NCBI GenBank assembly: GCA_934247115.1 | Contig: CAKQIY010000003.1 | Location: 62,001-126,000, forward strand | DNA: 64,000 nucleotides | Direction: 5' to 3' | Source of the DNA: an uncultured Coprococcus sp. | GTDB lineage: Bacteria; Bacillota; Clostridia; Lachnospirales; Lachnospiraceae | Part shown: positions 1-8,800 of the stretch, in pieces | Numbering within the stretch: position 1 is the first letter of the stretch | How the letters are laid out: the number at the start of each line of letters is the position of its first letter | Notes under the pieces: model-generated | Seen by the model: the letters and a program-made list of their open reading frames with translations, nothing else | What the model was told of the DNA's origin: nothing | The model's database searches: none | Position numbers and translations under genes: made by a program

Positions 1-1
1 A

Positions 2-313
2 AACTGTATTTCAGCTGGTGAATGTACGGGTTCACAGCTTAAGTCACTGGCTCATACGCTCAAGAATCTTGACTTCATGATCACAGGACATGGCGGATAC
101 GAGGAAAGCCAGGCGGCCAGTGGCGGTGTTGATACCAGGCAGCTCAGAGCTGATACACTGGAGCTCGATGGACACAAAGGCATGTATGCTGTAGGAGAGT
201 ACGTTGATGTCACAGGTAAATGTGGGGGCTATAATATTATGTGGGCTGTCATAAGTGGGCTCAGGGCAGGAAGCGCTGCCGGAAAGAGAATAAATGATGA
301 TAAGAATAAATAA
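2..313 (+). CDS. NAD(P)/FAD-dependent oxidoreductase, HI0933/YhiN type (5' end cut off)
   Basis: Only the last ~103 residues lie in the window; the reading frame is open from base 2, so the start is upstream. The C-terminus carries the stretch ASGGVDTRQL followed by a closing FAD-contact segment (GEYVDVTGKCGGYN, then WAVISGLRAG) typical of the HI0933-like flavoprotein family (YhiN/BaiN). Family members bind FAD; their substrates are mostly unproven, so I give no reaction. The stop overlaps the start of the next flavoprotein gene by about 20 bases, so the two are probably co-translated. Confidence 0.85.
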   Translation, partial: NCISAGECTGSQLKSLAHTLKNLDFMITGHGGYEESQAASGGVDTRQLRADTLELDGHKGMYAVGEYVDVTGKCGGYNIMWAVISGLRAGSAAGKRINDDKNK

Positions 314-1940
314 TGTAAAACTTCCTTTGGATTATACAGATACAGATATTGAAAATATAATAAAAAAGACACTCAGAATTAATTATGTACCTGAGCACAG
401 GTTCTTCAAGCTGTCTCTGGATGACAGAAAGAGAAATCAGGTTAAATACATAGCTTCCATTGATGTTGAAGTGAAGAATGAGCAGAAGCTCATAAAAAGA
501 CTTAACAATAATAATGTTATGTTAACAAATTCTGTTCAGTATAAATTCCCGAAGCCAGGTAATGTCAAAATGACCTTCAGGCCCGTGGTAGTAGGAACAG
601 GCCCAGGGGGACTTTTTGCTGCATTGTATCTTGCCAGAGCCGGATACAGACCGGTTGTTTTTGAACGCGGCATGGATGTCGACAGGAGAATGGAGCATAT
701 AGAGAGATTCTGGAAGGGTGAGGCAGAACTTGATCCAAATTGTAATGTACAGTTCGGAGAGGGGGGCGCAGGAACCTTTTCAGACGGCAAGCTGAATACG
801 GTCATAAAGGATGGTTCGGGCAGACGCACGGAGGTCATGCGCACATTTGTGGAGTATGGTGCGGATCCGTCCATTATGTATATAAATAAACCTCATATCG
901 GTACCGATGTGCTTTCAAATATAGTTAGAAATATGCGTGAGGATATAAAAAGACTCGGTGGAGAGGTGCATTTCGATTCTCTGTTCACTGGCTATGACCA
1001 GATCACGACGGACGAGGTATGTGTACATATAAAGGATCTGTCTGATGACAGTGAGAAGAAGTATAGAACAAATGCCCTTGTTCTGGCACTTGGCCACAGC
1101 TCGAGGGATACGATGGAGACGCTTTACAGAAGCGGCGTTCCAATGGAGCCAAAGCCGTTTGCAATGGGACTTCGTATCGAACATCGAAGAGCAGATATAG
1201 ATATCATGAAGTATGGAGATGACCCCACATATGCAGAGATGCTGCCGGCAGCGGACTATAAGATGACGTATCATGCATCAAATGGCAGGGCTGTATATTC
1301 ATTCTGTATGTGCCCTGGAGGCTATGTGGTGAATGCTTCATCTGAGTCTGGTGAGATGTGTGTGAATGGTATGAGCTACAGCGGCAGAGATGGTGAGAAC
1401 TCCAACAGTGCTATTGTTGTTAATGTGACTCCGGAGGATTATGGTTCGGATCATCCCCTTGCTGGAATGAAGTTCCAGAGAAGATGGGAAAAGGCCGCAT
1501 ATGAGGCTGGGCAGGGGGCTGTTCCAGTCCAGCTCTTCGGAGATTACAGAAGGGATATTCCTACAGAAAAGCTTGGAGGAGTGACACCTCAGATAAAGGG
1601 GAAGTACAGGCTGACCAGTCTTAAATGCTGTTTGCCAGAGTATATAAAGAATGCTATAATAGAAGGAGTTGTGTCCTTTGACAAGAGGATGCCGGGATAC
1701 TCATCTGACGATGCAGTTCTCTCAGGAATCGAGGCCAGGACCTCATCACCTGTTCGTATGATACGAGGCGATGAACTGTGCTGTGAGGGGACATGTATAT
1801 ATCCGTGCGGGGAAGGCGCGGGCTATGCAGGGGGAATAACCTCAGCTGCTGTCGATGGTATGAAGGTGGCTGAGGCCATAGCATCCAGATTCAGCAACGA
1901 GGCAATAACAGACGATACACAGGAGAATATAAATGGATAG
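294..1940 (+). CDS. FAD-dependent dehydrogenase of the COG2509 family
   Basis: A 548-residue flavoprotein. An N-terminal ~95-residue domain precedes the dinucleotide-binding fold, whose FAD motif VVVGTGPGGLFAALYLARAG starts near residue 97. A second conserved stretch, FGEGGAGTFSDGKL, lies near residue 155, and the C-terminal FAD contact YPCGEGAGYAGGITSAA near residue 505. This layout is that of the uncharacterised COG2509 dehydrogenases, which are soluble and lack a known substrate. Two adjacent ATG codons (294 and 297) are possible starts. The gene overlaps the previous flavoprotein by 20 bases and proB by 8 bases, so it belongs to a tightly packed operon. Confidence 0.88.
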   Translation: MMIRINNVKLPLDYTDTDIENIIKKTLRINYVPEHRFFKLSLDDRKRNQVKYIASIDVEVKNEQKLIKRLNNNNVMLTNSVQYKFPKPGNVKMTFRPVVVGTGPGGLFAALYLARAGYRPVVFERGMDVDRRMEHIERFWKGEAELDPNCNVQFGEGGAGTFSDGKLNTVIKDGSGRRTEVMRTFVEYGADPSIMYINKPHIGTDVLSNIVRNMREDIKRLGGEVHFDSLFTGYDQITTDEVCVHIKDLSDDSEKKYRTNALVLALGHSSRDTMETLYRSGVPMEPKPFAMGLRIEHRRADIDIMKYGDDPTYAEMLPAADYKMTYHASNGRAVYSFCMCPGGYVVNASSESGEMCVNGMSYSGRDGENSNSAIVVNVTPEDYGSDHPLAGMKFQRRWEKAAYEAGQGAVPVQLFGDYRRDIPTEKLGGVTPQIKGKYRLTSLKCCLPEYIKNAIIEGVVSFDKRMPGYSSDDAVLSGIEARTSSPVRMIRGDELCCEGTCIYPCGEGAGYAGGITSAAVDGMKVAEAIASRFSNEAITDDTQENING

Positions 1941-2793
1941 AGAGTATTTGAAAGACAAGAAAAAGATAGTAATAAAGATCGGCTCATCTTCACTTATTCA
2001 CGAGGAGACGGGTGGACTTGACTATACAAAGCTTGAGAAGCTGGTGCGCATCATATGTGATCTGAGAAATCAGGACAAGGATGTGGTCCTCGTATCATCG
2101 GGAGCCATCGGAGTCGGAGTACAGGCACTGGGACTTGCCAGAAGACCTAAGACGACCTCGCTCAGACAGGCGTGCGCTGCAGTCGGACAGGGGCAGCTTA
2201 TGATGATATATCAGAAGCTTTTTCAGGAGTACCACAGCACAGCGGCTCAGGTTCTGCTGACATTTGACGTTATATCGTCAGATGAGAGAAGAAAGAATGC
2301 CATCAATACATTCAATGAGCTTCTACAGCTCGGTGTCGTACCGATCGTCAATGAGAACGATACGGTTGCCATCGATGAGCTGGATGACAGCGTGGCATTT
2401 GGCGACAATGATACACTGTCTGCCATAGTTGCATCCATGATCCATGCAGATCTCCTGATACTTCTCACGGATATAGACGGTCTGTACACTGATGATCCAC
2501 ACAATAACCCTGATGCAAAGCTTATACCAGAGGTGAACTGTATAGACGACCATATATTGGATATGGGTAAAGGCGCAGGCTCCAAGTACGGAACCGGCGG
2601 AATGACGACCAAGATCGCAGCCGCCAGGATAGCAACCAACTCCAACTCGGATATGGTCATAGTATCCGGAGCGGATATGGACAATATTGTTAAGGTAATG
2701 AACGGAGAAAGTATAGGAACTCTGTTCACAGCATATAAGGATCATGACTTTGACGTTGTCAGATTTATTTTGAATAAGGAGTATCTTATATAG
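1933..2793 (+). CDS. proB: glutamate 5-kinase
   Basis: Phosphorylates L-glutamate to glutamyl-5-phosphate, the first step of proline synthesis, in the cytosol. The amino-acid-kinase fold is clear: IKIGSSSL at the N-terminus, VSSGAIGVG near residue 55, NENDTVA near 138, FGDNDTLSAIVA near 156 and KYGTGGMTTKIAAA near 215. At 286 residues it ends after the kinase domain and lacks the C-terminal PUA domain found in the ~365-residue E. coli and B. subtilis enzymes. The start overlaps the preceding flavoprotein stop by 8 bases. The usual partner proA is not in the window. Confidence 0.93.
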   Translation: MDREYLKDKKKIVIKIGSSSLIHEETGGLDYTKLEKLVRIICDLRNQDKDVVLVSSGAIGVGVQALGLARRPKTTSLRQACAAVGQGQLMMIYQKLFQEYHSTAAQVLLTFDVISSDERRKNAINTFNELLQLGVVPIVNENDTVAIDELDDSVAFGDNDTLSAIVASMIHADLLILLTDIDGLYTDDPHNNPDAKLIPEVNCIDDHILDMGKGAGSKYGTGGMTTKIAAARIATNSNSDMVIVSGADMDNIVKVMNGESIGTLFTAYKDHDFDVVRFILNKEYLI

Positions 2794-2795
2794 TT

Positions 2796-3029
2796 ATGAA
2801 AGAGACGATAATCGATGCGGCAAAGATCGCACGTATAAATGAATTATATCACAAGTCCAAGGCTGAGGGGCTCACTGACGCTGAGAAGAAAGAGCAGCAG
2901 CAGTTAAGGCAGGAATATATATTTGCGGTGAAGAATAATCTCAGGAGCACGCTCAACAATATAGACATCAAGGAGAAGGACGGTTCCATAACCAGACTTC
3001 AGGATCTTGATCCTACCAGAAAGGCATAG
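2796..3029 (+). CDS. DUF896 (YnzC/UPF0291) family small protein
   Basis: A 77-residue protein with the features of the DUF896 family: an N-terminal helical hairpin (IARINELYHKSKAEGLTDAE), a basic second helix (EQQQLRQEYI) and a tail. Members in Bacillus (YnzC, YneJ-like) are small cytosolic proteins; YnzA/YnzC have been linked to the SOS/yneA region in Bacillus, but no biochemical function is assured. It begins 2 bases after the proB stop and is followed 8 bases later by the formyl-THF cyclo-ligase gene, so it is almost certainly co-transcribed. Confidence 0.85.
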   Translation: MKETIIDAAKIARINELYHKSKAEGLTDAEKKEQQQLRQEYIFAVKNNLRSTLNNIDIKEKDGSITRLQDLDPTRKA

Positions 3030-3037
3030 GCTGGCTT

Positions 3038-3610
3038 ATGAATAGCGAGGATAGTGTAAATTCCGGCAGCAAGGAAGTTATAAGAAAAAGAATAAAAGCG
3101 GTCAGAAATGACATGGACAGGGATGATCGTGCGCAGAGATCAAAGCTTATATGCAGACGGCTGTCAGCGCTTCCTGAATATGTTAATGCCATCAATATAT
3201 GTGCATACATCTCCAAAGGGAACGAAGTGGATACAAGGCTCATAGTTGAGAGGGCGTGGGCGGATGGAAAGCATGTATATGTTCCAAAGGTTTATGGACA
3301 AGACATGGAGTTTATTGAGATCACAGACTACGGGGAACTTGCATCCGGAAACTTTGGGATACTCGAACCGGTTTCTGATGATTTTGAGGAGATCGAAGAT
3401 GGAATCATGTTCATGCCGGGGATTGCATTTGATCGCAGCCGCAACCGCATAGGCTTTGGCGGAGGGTATTACGACAGATATCTGGCGAGGCATGCAGGGC
3501 TTGTCACGGTGGCACTGGCGTATGAATTCCAGATAGTTGATAAGATAGACAGTGAACCTACAGATATCAGACCACATATCATAGTAACAGAATCGGAAGT
3601 TATATCATAA
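3038..3610 (+). CDS. 5-formyltetrahydrofolate cyclo-ligase
   Basis: Converts 5-formyl-THF to 5,10-methenyl-THF using ATP, clearing an inhibitory folate. The 190-residue length fits the family. A basic N-terminus (IRKRIKAVRNDM) provides nucleotide and phosphate contacts, and the diagnostic C-terminal motif GFGGGYYDRYL lies near residues 145-155, preceded by MPGIAFDRSRNRIG. It sits in the same run as proB and the DUF896 gene with an 8-base gap, and a patatin-like gene follows after 10 bases behind a GGAGG-type binding site. Confidence 0.93.
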   Translation: MNSEDSVNSGSKEVIRKRIKAVRNDMDRDDRAQRSKLICRRLSALPEYVNAINICAYISKGNEVDTRLIVERAWADGKHVYVPKVYGQDMEFIEITDYGELASGNFGILEPVSDDFEEIEDGIMFMPGIAFDRSRNRIGFGGGYYDRYLARHAGLVTVALAYEFQIVDKIDSEPTDIRPHIIVTESEVIS

Positions 3611-3620
3611 TGGAGGGTCA

Positions 3621-4652
3621 ATGAACAGAGACGAGATAACAGCAAAGATCGCTGAACTTGAAAAGAAGATACAGATTGATAAGCTGCAAAATGCCGGGGC
3701 GGATGATGCCGGAAAAGTTACAGGACGCACTCAGTCCGGTGATATGGCTGACAGCTATGCGCTGTGCCTTGGCGGTGGCGGCGGTAAAGGAGCGTACCAG
3801 CTCGGGGTGTACAGAGCACTTGCAGAGTATGGACTTATGGACAAGGTTACAGCCATATCAGGAACTTCCATAGGTGCGATAAATGCCGTGCTTTTCGCGT
3901 GCAATGATCCTGACAGAAGCGAGGAGGCATGGAAGAAGATACATTTTGAGACGGTGTTTGACGTTGATTCTGATCTGATGTTCAACGACAAACCGGGATT
4001 CATGTCGCGCAGGGAGATGATAAAGCTCATGGACAGCTATGTGGATTACGGAAAGCTGTCTGATGGGCAGGTCAACGTGTATGCAGCCATAGCTGAGTGC
4101 GCGCAGGAAGGTGAAAGACAGGCTGAGTATATAAGCCTTGCAGGAATGGATGCGGAGGAGATCAGGACAGTTGTCATGGCATCATCCACCCTGCCTATGC
4201 TCTATGAGTCCGTGACTTATAACTATAAGGAGTATTGTGATGGTGGTCTCGCCGACAATGTTCCGGTGAAGCCTTTGTATGATATGGGATGCAGGAATAT
4301 CATCGTGTGCGGTCTTAATCCGGACTCAAAGAAAGACATATCTGCATATCCAGACGCGGATATCATAGAGATATACCCAAGTGTAAGTCTGGGAGATCTT
4401 ATAGATGGAACGCTGAATTTCTCTGCAAATTCGATCAAGTTTAGAAGTATGCTCGGATACAGGGATGCCATGAGAGCCCTGAAAGTTCATTTTGAGCATG
4501 ACCCTGATTATATTGCGGCTCTGGATCATTACAGAGATATTGATCTTGCAGATATACAGACTCAGATGAGGATGGATGCTGCGGATTCTGGTGTGAAAGA
4601 TACTATGGATAACATAGGCAGGATACTTGGTAAGCTGGGTATAGATGAATAA
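3621..4652 (+). CDS. patatin-like phospholipase
   Basis: A 343-residue protein of the bacterial patatin family (RssA/YlbK-like), predicted lipid acyl hydrolase. It has the glycine-rich oxyanion loop LGGGGGKGAYQLG near residues 49-61, the nucleophile elbow GTSIG at about 81-85 (Ser is the expected nucleophile) and the catalytic-dyad aspartate in DGG near residue 207. The first ~45 residues form a charged helix not usually part of the catalytic core. No signal peptide is visible, so it probably acts in the cytosol or at the inner membrane face. The substrate is unknown. Confidence 0.9.
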   Translation: MNRDEITAKIAELEKKIQIDKLQNAGADDAGKVTGRTQSGDMADSYALCLGGGGGKGAYQLGVYRALAEYGLMDKVTAISGTSIGAINAVLFACNDPDRSEEAWKKIHFETVFDVDSDLMFNDKPGFMSRREMIKLMDSYVDYGKLSDGQVNVYAAIAECAQEGERQAEYISLAGMDAEEIRTVVMASSTLPMLYESVTYNYKEYCDGGLADNVPVKPLYDMGCRNIIVCGLNPDSKKDISAYPDADIIEIYPSVSLGDLIDGTLNFSANSIKFRSMLGYRDAMRALKVHFEHDPDYIAALDHYRDIDLADIQTQMRMDAADSGVKDTMDNIGRILGKLGIDE

Positions 4653-4705
4653 CTCCAGATGGATTTACACAGCTTTAAAGAAATAGATAAGGATACATAG
4701 AGATT

Positions 4706-6157
4706 ATGAATGATTTGGAAAAAGTTATTGACGGCATAGATCTGGGGCTTCCAGCTCCGCTTGAGGAGCCGGAGAGACAGTATTACTTCATAAAAAAAGG
4801 CAGGGAGTATGTCACAGCAAGGAGCAAAGAACTGGGACGTGACCTCACCTGCTCCATACAGACATTTGGCTGTCAGATGAATGTCAGGGATTCTGAGAAG
4901 CTTGCCGGAATACTTGAGCAGATGGGGTATGTTAGAACCGAGTCCGAGCATGCGGACTTTATCATATATAACACATGTACGGTGAGGGAGAATGCCAACA
5001 GAAAGGTGTACGGACATCTGGGACTCATGAAGCACCTCAAGGAGAAGAATCCTGAGATGAAGATAGCTCTGTGCGGATGCATGATGCAGGAGCAGCATGT
5101 GGTGACTACCATAAGCAAGAGCTACAGGTTTGTCGATATGGTATTTGGAACACATAATGTATACAAACTTGCGGAGATATTTGTAAACAGGATAGAATCC
5201 GGAAGCATGGTCATAGATATCTGGAAGGATGCCAAGGAGGTCGTGGAGGATCTTCCTGCAGTGAGGGAGTTCCCATTCAAATCAGGTGTAAACATCATGT
5301 TTGGATGCAACAACTTCTGTACCTACTGTATAGTTCCATATGTAAGAGGCAGGGAGCGAAGCAGAAATCCGGAGGATATCATAGCTGAGTGCGAGAGGCT
5401 TGCTGACGACGGAGTGGTGGAGATCATGCTCCTCGGGCAGAATGTTAATTCATATGGCAAGAACCTTGAGCATCCGATCACATTTGCGGAACTGCTGAGG
5501 CGTGTGTGTGCAATAGAAAAGATTCAGAGAGTCAGATTCATGACCTCACATCCAAAGGATCTGTCGGATGAACTGATAGATGTCATCGCGGAGAATCCAA
5601 AGATCTGCAGGCATCTCCATCTGCCGGTACAGTCGGGCTCGACAAAGATACTGAATGCGATGAACAGACGGTACACAAAGGAGTCATATCTTGCACTGGT
5701 TGACCGCATAAGGGCAAAGGTTCCGGAGATATCACTCACCACTGATATAATCGTGGGATTCCCTGGTGAGACCGAGGAGGATTTCCTTGAGACCATGGAC
5801 GTGGTTGAGAAAGTACAGTATGACACCGCATTTACATTTATATATTCAAAGAGAACAGGAACTCCTGCCGCCGGAATGGAGAATGGTTCCACAAAGGAAG
5901 AGATACAGGATAGATACAACAGGCTTTTAAGGCGTGTGCAGGAGATAAGTGATGTGAAGACCCTTGCGATAAAGGGACAGACACAGCCGGTTCTGGTTGA
6001 GGGCTTTGACGAGAAGGGCGACGGCCTTCTGACCGGAAGACTCTCCAACAACATACTTGTCCATTTCCCTGGGTGTGCGGAGATGGGTGGAAAGATCCTG
6101 AATGTAAAGCTTGTTGAGTGTAAGGGATTTTATTACATGGGTGAATTAGCAGAATAG
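4706..6157 (+). CDS. miaB: tRNA-2-methylthio-N6-dimethylallyladenosine synthase
   Basis: A radical-SAM enzyme that adds the methylthio group to i6A37 of tRNAs reading UNN codons. The N-terminal MTTase domain supplies three cysteines for one cluster (TFGCQMNVRDSEK, YNTCTVREN, LCGCMMQE), the radical-SAM cluster is C201-x3-C205-x2-C208 in GCNNFCTYC, and a C-terminal TRAM domain follows (GQTQPVLVEG near residue 415). At 483 residues it has a normal length with a ~60-residue N-terminal extension. Its substrate is made by MiaA, encoded three genes downstream. A 53-base gap precedes it, and mutS follows after 11 bases. Confidence 0.97.
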   Translation: MNDLEKVIDGIDLGLPAPLEEPERQYYFIKKGREYVTARSKELGRDLTCSIQTFGCQMNVRDSEKLAGILEQMGYVRTESEHADFIIYNTCTVRENANRKVYGHLGLMKHLKEKNPEMKIALCGCMMQEQHVVTTISKSYRFVDMVFGTHNVYKLAEIFVNRIESGSMVIDIWKDAKEVVEDLPAVREFPFKSGVNIMFGCNNFCTYCIVPYVRGRERSRNPEDIIAECERLADDGVVEIMLLGQNVNSYGKNLEHPITFAELLRRVCAIEKIQRVRFMTSHPKDLSDELIDVIAENPKICRHLHLPVQSGSTKILNAMNRRYTKESYLALVDRIRAKVPEISLTTDIIVGFPGETEEDFLETMDVVEKVQYDTAFTFIYSKRTGTPAAGMENGSTKEEIQDRYNRLLRRVQEISDVKTLAIKGQTQPVLVEGFDEKGDGLLTGRLSNNILVHFPGCAEMGGKILNVKLVECKGFYYMGELAE

Positions 6158-6168
6158 GAGTAGTTGAA

Positions 6169-8784
6169 GTGGCAGCATTAACACCAATGATGGCTCAGTA
6201 TATGGAAGTTAAGAATCAGTATAAGGACTGTATTCTCTTCTACAGACTGGGAGATTTCTACGAGATGTTCTTCGACGATGCCCTGACGGCATCCAGGGAA
6301 CTTGAGATAACACTGACCGGCAGGGACTGTGGTCAGGAGGAGCGCGCACCGATGTGCGGTGTTCCGTATCATGCTTGTGACATATACTTGAACAAGCTGA
6401 TAGAGAAGGGCTACAAGGTAGCCATATGTGAGCAGATGGAGGATCCAAAGCTCGCAAAGGGTATAGTAAAGAGAGAAGTTATACGTATAGTTACGCCTGG
6501 TACAAATATGTCCCAGGCTATTCTTGATGAGACGAGAAATAACTATCTCATGTGTATATTTGGCTGTAATGAGGAGTATGGTGTGGCGGTGTGTGATATC
6601 ACGACCGGAGAGTTCAGATCATGTCATATCTCGTCTACATCCAAGCTGTACGATGAGATCAACAAATATTCACCGACGGAGATCATAGGAAATGAGGTTT
6701 TTCTGTCATGTGGCCTGAATTTTGATTACATGAAGGAGAAGATGAAGATAACGATATCGGAGGCTCCGTCTCATTATTTTAACGATGACACCTGTGAGGA
6801 TTTCATCAAGAGACAGTTTAAGGTCGGATCAATAGATGGTCTCGGCATAGATGAGCAGGAGGATATGCTGCTGTCAGCGGGTGCACTTCTCCAGTATCTA
6901 CATGAGACACAGAAGAACTCACTGGATCATATCAACAGGATAGATATATATTCCATAGAGGACTTCATGATCATAGACAGCTCATCCAGAAGAAATCTGG
7001 AGCTGACAGAGACACTCAGGGATAAGCAGAAGAGAGGTTCACTGCTCTGGGTGCTTGACAAGACCAAAACGGCCATGGGAGCGAGAATGCTCAGAAATAT
7101 GATAGAGCAGCCCCTTATCCACAAAGATGATATAGAAGCCAGACTTGACGCGATAACAGAGCTCAACGACTCTGTCATAACCAGAGACGAACTCCGTGAG
7201 TACATGAATACCATATACGATCTCGAGAGACTTATGACGAGGATATCGTTAAGAACAGCGAATCCGAGAGATCTTCTGGCATTCAAGACGTCCATACAGC
7301 TTCTTCCATTTATCATACAGCTTCTCGGTGAATTTCATTCGGATGAGCTCACGGAGATCAGAGATGGAATAGATGATCTGCAGGATCTCTATGATCTTCT
7401 TGACCGTGCCATAGTTGATGAGCCGCCTATACTTATCAGAGAGGGCGGAATATTCAAGGATGGCTATCTTGAAGACATAGATACTCTGAAGAACGCCACA
7501 ACTGATGGCAAGAACTGGATAGCAGAACTCGAGGCAAGAGAGAAAGAAAAGACAGGAATCAAGAATCTTAAGATAAAGTTCAACAAGGTGTTCGGATATT
7601 ATTTTGATGTCACTAATTCATACAAGAACCTGGTGCCTGATTATTTCATCAGAAAGCAGACACTTGCCAATTCTGAGAGATATACAACAGAGGAGCTTGA
7701 CAGACTTGCAGGAGTTATCCTTGGATCATCTGACAAGCTTGTAGCCCTGGAGTACAACACATATGTTGAGCTCAGGGACACCCTTGCTGCAGAGCTCACA
7801 AGGGTACAGAGAACTGCACACAGCATAGCCATGCTCGACGCTCTGTGTTCACTCTCATATGTGGCTGTTGCAAATGGCTATGTGAGACCAGAGATCAATA
7901 CAGATGGAGTTATCGACATAAAGGACGGACGTCATCCGGTCGTTGAGAAGATGCTGAACAACGATATGTTTATAACAAACGATACTTATCTGAACAACCA
8001 TGAGAGCAGGATATCGATCATAACCGGTCCTAACATGGCCGGTAAATCCACATACATGAGACAGACTGCACTCATAGTTCTTATGGCCCAGGTTGGAAGC
8101 TTTGTTCCTGCGTCATCTGCGGATATAGGCATCTGCGACAGGATATTTACAAGAGTAGGAGCCTCTGATGATCTTGCATCTGGACAATCCACATTCATGG
8201 TGGAGATGAGTGAGGTCGCAAATATCCTCAGAAATGCAACGAAGAACAGTCTTCTCATTCTTGATGAGATAGGGCGGGGAACTAGCACCTATGATGGCCT
8301 TGCTATCGCATGGGCGGTCGTGGAGTATATAAGTAACAGTGAACTGCTCGGAGCAAAGACTCTGTTTGCCACACATTATCACGAGCTCACGGAGCTTGAG
8401 GGCAAGCTGTCGGCTGTCAACAACTACTGTATAGCGGTCAAGGAGGATGGAGACGACATAGTGTTCCTCAGAAAGATCGTCAAGGGCGGTGCCGACAGAA
8501 GCTACGGTATACAGGTTGCAAAGCTTGCCGGGGTGCCGGATGTTGTCATAGCGAGAGCAAATGAGATATCTAATCAGCTTATAGACAAGGACATAACCAC
8601 CAAGCTGAAGGAGATAAAGGTTACAAATGATTTCAAGCCGAAGAAGGACGACACCCAGATGTCGATGTTCGGCTCACTGGCCGAATCACAGGTGATCGAG
8701 GACATAAAGTGTGTTGATCTGTCCAATATGACACCTATGAAGGCTTTGCTTTATTTAAATGAATTGCAGGAGCGACTTAAATAA
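6169..8784 (+). CDS. mutS: DNA mismatch repair protein MutS
   Basis: Recognises mismatches and small loops in DNA. The mismatch-contact Phe-Tyr-Glu lies in LGDFYEMFFDDA near residue 27, the clamp and lever regions follow, and the ATPase has Walker A GPNMAGKST (about 620-628) and the Walker B region LLILDEIGRGTSTYDG near 695. At 871 residues it is full length. The start codon is GTG, supported by AGGAG six to ten bases upstream and by the homologous N-terminus (LTPMMAQYMEVK). It is followed 13-16 bases later by mutL, the usual pairing. Confidence 0.97.
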   Translation: MAALTPMMAQYMEVKNQYKDCILFYRLGDFYEMFFDDALTASRELEITLTGRDCGQEERAPMCGVPYHACDIYLNKLIEKGYKVAICEQMEDPKLAKGIVKREVIRIVTPGTNMSQAILDETRNNYLMCIFGCNEEYGVAVCDITTGEFRSCHISSTSKLYDEINKYSPTEIIGNEVFLSCGLNFDYMKEKMKITISEAPSHYFNDDTCEDFIKRQFKVGSIDGLGIDEQEDMLLSAGALLQYLHETQKNSLDHINRIDIYSIEDFMIIDSSSRRNLELTETLRDKQKRGSLLWVLDKTKTAMGARMLRNMIEQPLIHKDDIEARLDAITELNDSVITRDELREYMNTIYDLERLMTRISLRTANPRDLLAFKTSIQLLPFIIQLLGEFHSDELTEIRDGIDDLQDLYDLLDRAIVDEPPILIREGGIFKDGYLEDIDTLKNATTDGKNWIAELEAREKEKTGIKNLKIKFNKVFGYYFDVTNSYKNLVPDYFIRKQTLANSERYTTEELDRLAGVILGSSDKLVALEYNTYVELRDTLAAELTRVQRTAHSIAMLDALCSLSYVAVANGYVRPEINTDGVIDIKDGRHPVVEKMLNNDMFITNDTYLNNHESRISIITGPNMAGKSTYMRQTALIVLMAQVGSFVPASSADIGICDRIFTRVGASDDLASGQSTFMVEMSEVANILRNATKNSLLILDEIGRGTSTYDGLAIAWAVVEYISNSELLGAKTLFATHYHELTELEGKLSAVNNYCIAVKEDGDDIVFLRKIVKGGADRSYGIQVAKLAGVPDVVIARANEISNQLIDKDITTKLKEIKVTNDFKPKKDDTQMSMFGSLAESQVIEDIKCVDLSNMTPMKALLYLNELQERLK

Positions 8785-8800
8785 TAAGGAGCGATAAGTG

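Noticed and set aside
4562..5155. 197-codon open frame on - opposite miaB
   Set aside because: Antisense to conserved miaB and patatin genes; no recognisable domain or start signal.
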